Assembly (NCBI RefSeq): GCF_000011105.1
Contig: NC_000961.1
Span: 1,536,662 to 1,600,661 of the forward strand
Source: Pyrococcus horikoshii OT3
Lineage (GTDB): Archaea > Methanobacteriota_B > Thermococci > Thermococcales > Thermococcaceae
Length of the DNA: 64,000 nt
Reading direction: 5' to 3'
Shown here: one piece after another, positions 60,996-64,000 of the stretch
Layout of the letters: each line of letters starts with the position of its first letter
Numbering within the stretch: position 1 is the stretch's first letter
Made by a program: the position numbers and the translations under genes
Notes under the pieces: model-generated
Seen by the model: the letters and a program-made list of their open reading frames with translations, nothing else
The model's database searches: none
What the model was told of the DNA's origin: nothing

Positions 60996-61610
60996 ATGAT
61001 TAAATTTGTTCTAGATACCAGCATATTCGTAAATCCAGATGTGAGGAAAAAATTTGGAGAAACACCAACAGAAGCCATGAAGACCTTCCTCCATTACGCT
61101 GAAAACCTGTTTGGAAAAGTTGAATTTTATATGCCTCCTGGGATATATCGCGAGCTTATGCATTTCGTTGAGGAGGAAGAGGTATCACCAGACATAGAGT
61201 TGTACATAATAAAAAAGCCTCCCAACGTTCACGACATAAAAATACCTGCATTTGTAGTTTATGAGCTTATAGAGGATATAAGGAGGAGGGTAGATAAAGG
61301 GCTTAGGGTTGCAGAAAAGGCCGTGAGGGAGAGCGTTATAGACACGAGTAATGTGGACAAGATAATTCAAAAACTTAGAAGAAATTATAGAAAAGCTTTG
61401 AGAGAGGGTATTCTTGACAGTAAAGAAGACTTCGAGCTTATACTACTCGCGAAAGAGATCGATGGGATAATAGTCTCCGCAGATGTTGGGATATTAACAT
61501 GGGCGGAGAAGATGGGGATAAAGTGGGTTGATGCTTTTAAATTTAAAGAAGTTCTTAGCGAGCTAGTTGAGAAGTTTAAGAGAAGTGAAAGTGAAAAGGA
61601 AAGGAAATGA
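60996..61610 (+). CDS. RNA-free RNase P, HARP family (UPF0278, PIN domain)
   Basis: 204 residues of the HARP family (homologue of Aquifex RNase P; COG1458), a PIN-like metallonuclease that cuts tRNA 5' leaders. PIN acidic residues: FVLDTSIFVNPDVR (about 4-17), the central Glu region FYMPPGIYRELMHFVEEEE (about 46-64) and DGIIVSADVGILTWAEKMG (about 158-176); a helical spike region lies between (about 90-145). The true start is ATG at 60996 after AAGGTGATTACT; the open frame reaches back into the H/ACA RNA. Archaea with RNA-based RNase P also carry HARP, where it is not essential in tested species. Confidence 0.87.
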   Translation: MIKFVLDTSIFVNPDVRKKFGETPTEAMKTFLHYAENLFGKVEFYMPPGIYRELMHFVEEEEVSPDIELYIIKKPPNVHDIKIPAFVVYELIEDIRRRVDKGLRVAEKAVRESVIDTSNVDKIIQKLRRNYRKALREGILDSKEDFELILLAKEIDGIIVSADVGILTWAEKMGIKWVDAFKFKEVLSELVEKFKRSESEKERK

Positions 61611-61613
61611 AAT

Positions 61614-61895
61614 TCAAGTTTTCCTAGCTAGAACAATCTCAATGGTTGAGGTGTTTGTTGTCCTCCCATCAGCTGTTGGGAGCTCCTCAGTTCCGATCTT
61701 GATTTCCTTAACGTCAACATCATCCTTGAGGAACCTGTTCCTGACTATTTCTGCTACATCAACGGCCCTGCTGATGGCCCTACCACGTGCCTTGATGCTA
61801 ACCTCTTTGGCTCCCTCATGGAACTGAGTAATTACGGCCAATACATAGTTCATAACCGGCTTCTTTCCAATGTAAACAACGTGCTCCTCAGTCAT
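61614..61895 (-). CDS. albA: DNA/RNA-binding protein Alba
   Basis: Abundant chromatin and RNA-binding protein, 93 residues, forming dimers. [20 protein letters not shown] (about 6-25) holds the conserved Lys of the binding surface; [20 protein letters not shown] (about 35-54) and [20 protein letters not shown] (about 67-86) complete the family pattern. GGAGGTG precedes the ATG. Promoter shares CCGAAAAG with the histone gene. Confidence 0.96.
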   Translation of the reverse strand: MTEEHVVYIGKKPVMNYVLAVITQFHEGAKEVSIKARGRAISRAVDVAEIVRNRFLKDDVDVKEIKIGTEELPTADGRTTNTSTIEIVLARKT

Positions 61896-61941
61896 CTCTT
61901 GACACCTCCTGGAGTTTTGTCATGACTGAATGCTTAGGCTA

Positions 61942-61958
61942 AGTTAAATACTTTTCGG
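61942..61958 (-). promoter_or_regulatory. alba promoter (BRE plus TATA)
   Basis: Minus strand: CCGAAAAG directly followed by TATTTAACT, about 51 bases before the ATG. Predicted start near 61920, leader of about 25 bases with GGAGGTG. Confidence 0.6.
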
Positions 61959-62027
61959 TCTTTTAAACTCAAACTTAAATCCAAAACTTAAAAATTTTAG
62001 AAAAGGGTTGACAAAACTTCTAGTTCT

Positions 62028-64000
62028 TCATCCTCTAGCCTGCTTGAACTGCTCTTGGATCTTTCTGTAATACTCCATGGTCTCCTTGCTTACTGAGGGT
62101 CCTATCTTCTTCAGTGCCTCTTCGAAGTCTTTCATGGTAACTTTAGCCTTCTGCTTTATCTCGTCAGCTTTCATCCCAGGCTTAATTATCCCCTTCTCAA
62201 GGGCCTTCCTCATAGCTATCATAGCTGCTTCTCTGCATACTGCTGCTATGTCTGCTCCTGTGTATCCTTCTGTTCTCCTTGCTAATTCTCTTAAATCAAC
62301 GTCATCGGCTAATGGCATGCTTCTAGTGTGAACCTTGAAAATCTCAAACCTAGCCTCCTCATCAGGAGCAGGAACTAAAATAAGCCTATCAAAACGCCCA
62401 GGCCTCAACAAAGCAGGATCCAAAATATCAGGCCTATTAGTAGCAGCAATAACGACAACTCCCGTATTCTCCTGGATTCCGTCCATCTCTGTGAGTAATT
62501 GATTGATAAGCCTATCAGTAACTCTGTTTACATCTGTTCCCCTCCTCGGGGCTATTGCATCAATTTCGTCTATGAATATCACGGTTGGAGCAGCTTGTCT
62601 TGCTTTCCTAAAGATTTCCCTTATGTTCTTCTCGCTTTCGCCAACCCACTTGCTTAATACTTCTGGGCCTCTAACGGCTATGAAGTTGGCTTCACTCTCA
62701 GTAGCAACGGCCTTAGCTAAGAGAGTCTTACCAGTCCCAGGAGGACCATACAACAAAACACCCTTAGGAGGTGTGATCCCGTAAGCCCTGAAGGCCTCTG
62801 GGTATTTTAGTGGCCATTCTACTGCTTCTCTTAGTTCTTGTTTTACTTCTTCTAATCCGCCTATGTCATCCCAGTGGACGTTTGGGACTTCGATGAGGAC
62901 CTCCCTCAAAGCAGAAGGCTCAACCATCTTCAAAGCCTCATAGAAGTCCTTTCTAGTTACCTTAAGTTCATCTAGGACTTCTCTTGGTATTGTCTCGGCC
63001 TCAAAGTCTATCTTTCCTTCCTTGATTAACCTTCTAAGTGCGGCCATTGCTGCTTCTCTGGCTAGTGCTGCTAGGTCAGCGCCAACGAAACCATGAGTAA
63101 CCTCAGCCAATTCCTCAAGTAATAGATCAACTAATCTGGTTCTAACTTCCTCGTATAGCTCACCATTAAGTTCCTTAAGCACTTTAGGAATATCATCCTC
63201 GCTAACCTTCATAACCCTATCAATGGCCTTATCAATGACATCCCTGAACTTCCCTTCCTTTTTAAGCCCCTCAAGGATCTTAAGTACATCCTCTTTTCTG
63301 AAGTCTGGTTCTATTGGCATTCCTCTTGTGTGGATTTGTAGTATTTCTTTTCTTCCTTGCTTGTCTGGCACTCCAACCTCAATCTCCCTATCAAAACGCC
63401 CAGGCCTCCTCAAAGCAGGATCCAAAGCATCAGGCCTATTAGTAGCCCCAATAACAATAACCTTACCCCTACCCTTCAAACCATCCATCAAGGCAAGTAG
63501 CTGGGCTACGACTCTCTTCTCAACTTCTCCAGTAACCTCACTTCTCTTTGGAGCTATTGCATCAATCTCATCAATAAAGATTATCGATGGTGCGTTCTCT
63601 TCGGCCTCCTTGAACACCTCCCTTAATCTTTCTTCGCTTTCTCCGTAGTATTTGCTCATTATCTCTGGCCCGTTTATTGCGATAAAGTAAGCATTAGCCT
63701 CATTAGCAACGGCCTTAGCTAAGAGAGTCTTACCAGTCCCAGGAGGACCATAAAGAAGAACACCCTTAGGAGGCTCAATACCCAGCTTTTCGAATAATTC
63801 TGGATGCTTTAATGGTAGCTCTATCATTTCTCTGATCTTCTCGATAACATCCTTTAGTCCACCTATATCCTCGTAGGTCACTCCAGTTGTCATTCTCTTT
63901 TCAACTTCTTTCACTGGCTTTTCACTTATATCAAAGTCCGTGTACTCTGTTATTTGAACAACTCCGCTCGGTTGAGTTGTAGTAACTACAAAGGTTAGCT
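62028..64000 (-). CDS. VCP/Cdc48-like AAA+ ATPase (5' end beyond the window)
   Basis: Unfoldase acting with the proteasome and other partners. The open frame continues past the window edge: residues [20 protein letters not shown] before the first visible start belong to the N-domain/linker, so only the N-terminus is missing. Two AAA+ domains are present. D1: Walker [21 protein letters not shown], Walker [19 protein letters not shown]2: [38 protein letters not shown]. Each has its Arg-finger region ([14 protein letters not shown] and [14 protein letters not shown]). No intein in the visible part. D1 and D2 share near-identical DNA patches (62702-62750 and 63704-63752). Confidence 0.95.
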   Translation of the reverse strand, partial: LTFVVTTTQPSGVVQITEYTDFDISEKPVKEVEKRMTTGVTYEDIGGLKDVIEKIREMIELPLKHPELFEKLGIEPPKGVLLYGPPGTGKTLLAKAVANEANAYFIAINGPEIMSKYYGESEERLREVFKEAEENAPSIIFIDEIDAIAPKRSEVTGEVEKRVVAQLLALMDGLKGRGKVIVIGATNRPDALDPALRRPGRFDREIEVGVPDKQGRKEILQIHTRGMPIEPDFRKEDVLKILEGLKKEGKFRDVIDKAIDRVMKVSEDDIPKVLKELNGELYEEVRTRLVDLLLEELAEVTHGFVGADLAALAREAAMAALRRLIKEGKIDFEAETIPREVLDELKVTRKDFYEALKMVEPSALREVLIEVPNVHWDDIGGLEEVKQELREAVEWPLKYPEAFRAYGITPPKGVLLYGPPGTGKTLLAKAVATESEANFIAVRGPEVLSKWVGESEKNIREIFRKARQAAPTVIFIDEIDAIAPRRGTDVNRVTDRLINQLLTEMDGIQENTGVVVIAATNRPDILDPALLRPGRFDRLILVPAPDEEARFEIFKVHTRSMPLADDVDLRELARRTEGYTGADIAAVCREAAMIAMRKALEKGIIKPGMKADEIKQKAKVTMKDFEEALKKIGPSVSKETMEYYRKIQEQFKQARG

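Noticed and set aside
62028-64000. Inteins, which are frequent in Pyrococcus, in VCP, SMC or other ATPases of the window.
   Set aside because: The P-loop and neighbouring motifs are uninterrupted and protein lengths are normal.

Overview
This window is chromosomal DNA of a hyperthermophilic euryarchaeon of the order Thermococcales, almost certainly Pyrococcus. The evidence is the archaeal S10/spc ribosomal gene order, an HPyA-type histone, Alba, VCP/Cdc48, XerA, TiaS, an ADP-forming acetyl-CoA synthetase, AT-rich DNA with very tight gene packing, and GAGGTGA-type ribosome binding sites. From memory, the proteins and gene order (Rpp29, a TET3-like peptidase, GAPDH) fit P. horikoshii best. That species call is recollection; no search was run.

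Layout. 1-14.2 kb, minus strand: the ribosomal super-operon, read right to left from a SPOUT methyltransferase through L3, L4, L23, L2, S19, L22, S3, L29, aIF1, the RNase P subunit Rpp29, S17, L14, L24, S4e, L5, S14, S8, L6, L32e, L19e, L18, S5, L30, L15 and SecY, then the first codons of adenylate kinase. 14.3-17.0 kb: a CBS protein, the division protein SepF and an HD phosphohydrolase. 17.0-24.7 kb: histone, MptA, an archaemetzincin, a small membrane/PP-loop operon, an ADP-forming acyl-CoA synthetase (beta and alpha) and CTP synthase. 24.7-30 kb: a cysteine-rich protein with a four-helix membrane partner (a candidate archaeocin locus), then ScpA and SMC. 30-40.6 kb: LrgA/LrgB/CPBP, TIP49, HMG-CoA reductase, a MinD-like ATPase, MATE, an HTH regulator, an SDR-like protein, MoaC and TiaS. 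40.6-47.6 kb: a Trk channel, a mixed EcfA/DppBC ABC operon, a CYTH protein, a second archaemetzincin with a frameshifted N-terminus and an M42 aminopeptidase. 47.6-54.7 kb: DUF655, KsgA, MetK, a Toprim protein, XerA, pantoate kinase, Trm1 and L35Ae. 54.7-64 kb: GAPDH beside a DUF1884 (family 4 encapsulin-like) gene, an ECF S component, ThiL, Ogt, a TPR protein, two secreted proteins, a three-hairpin H/ACA guide RNA, the RNA-free RNase P HARP, Alba and most of VCP.

The genome is extremely compact: 10 of 12 convergent pairs overlap at their 3' ends, many cistrons overlap by one to a few bases, and several genes have a TATA element about 26 bases before the start codon, which predicts leaderless mRNAs. 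Starts were chosen by ribosome binding site or TATA spacing. In thirteen genes the GTG inside the binding site is in frame nine bases before the true start, so naive callers add three residues.

The most interesting items are the cysteine-rich/membrane-protein locus (24719-25714), the gap/DUF1884 pair (54755-56150), the triple H/ACA RNA in front of HARP (60761-61610), and the one-base frameshift in the second archaemetzincin (about 46438-46446). No tRNA, rRNA, CRISPR array, insertion sequence or intein was seen.
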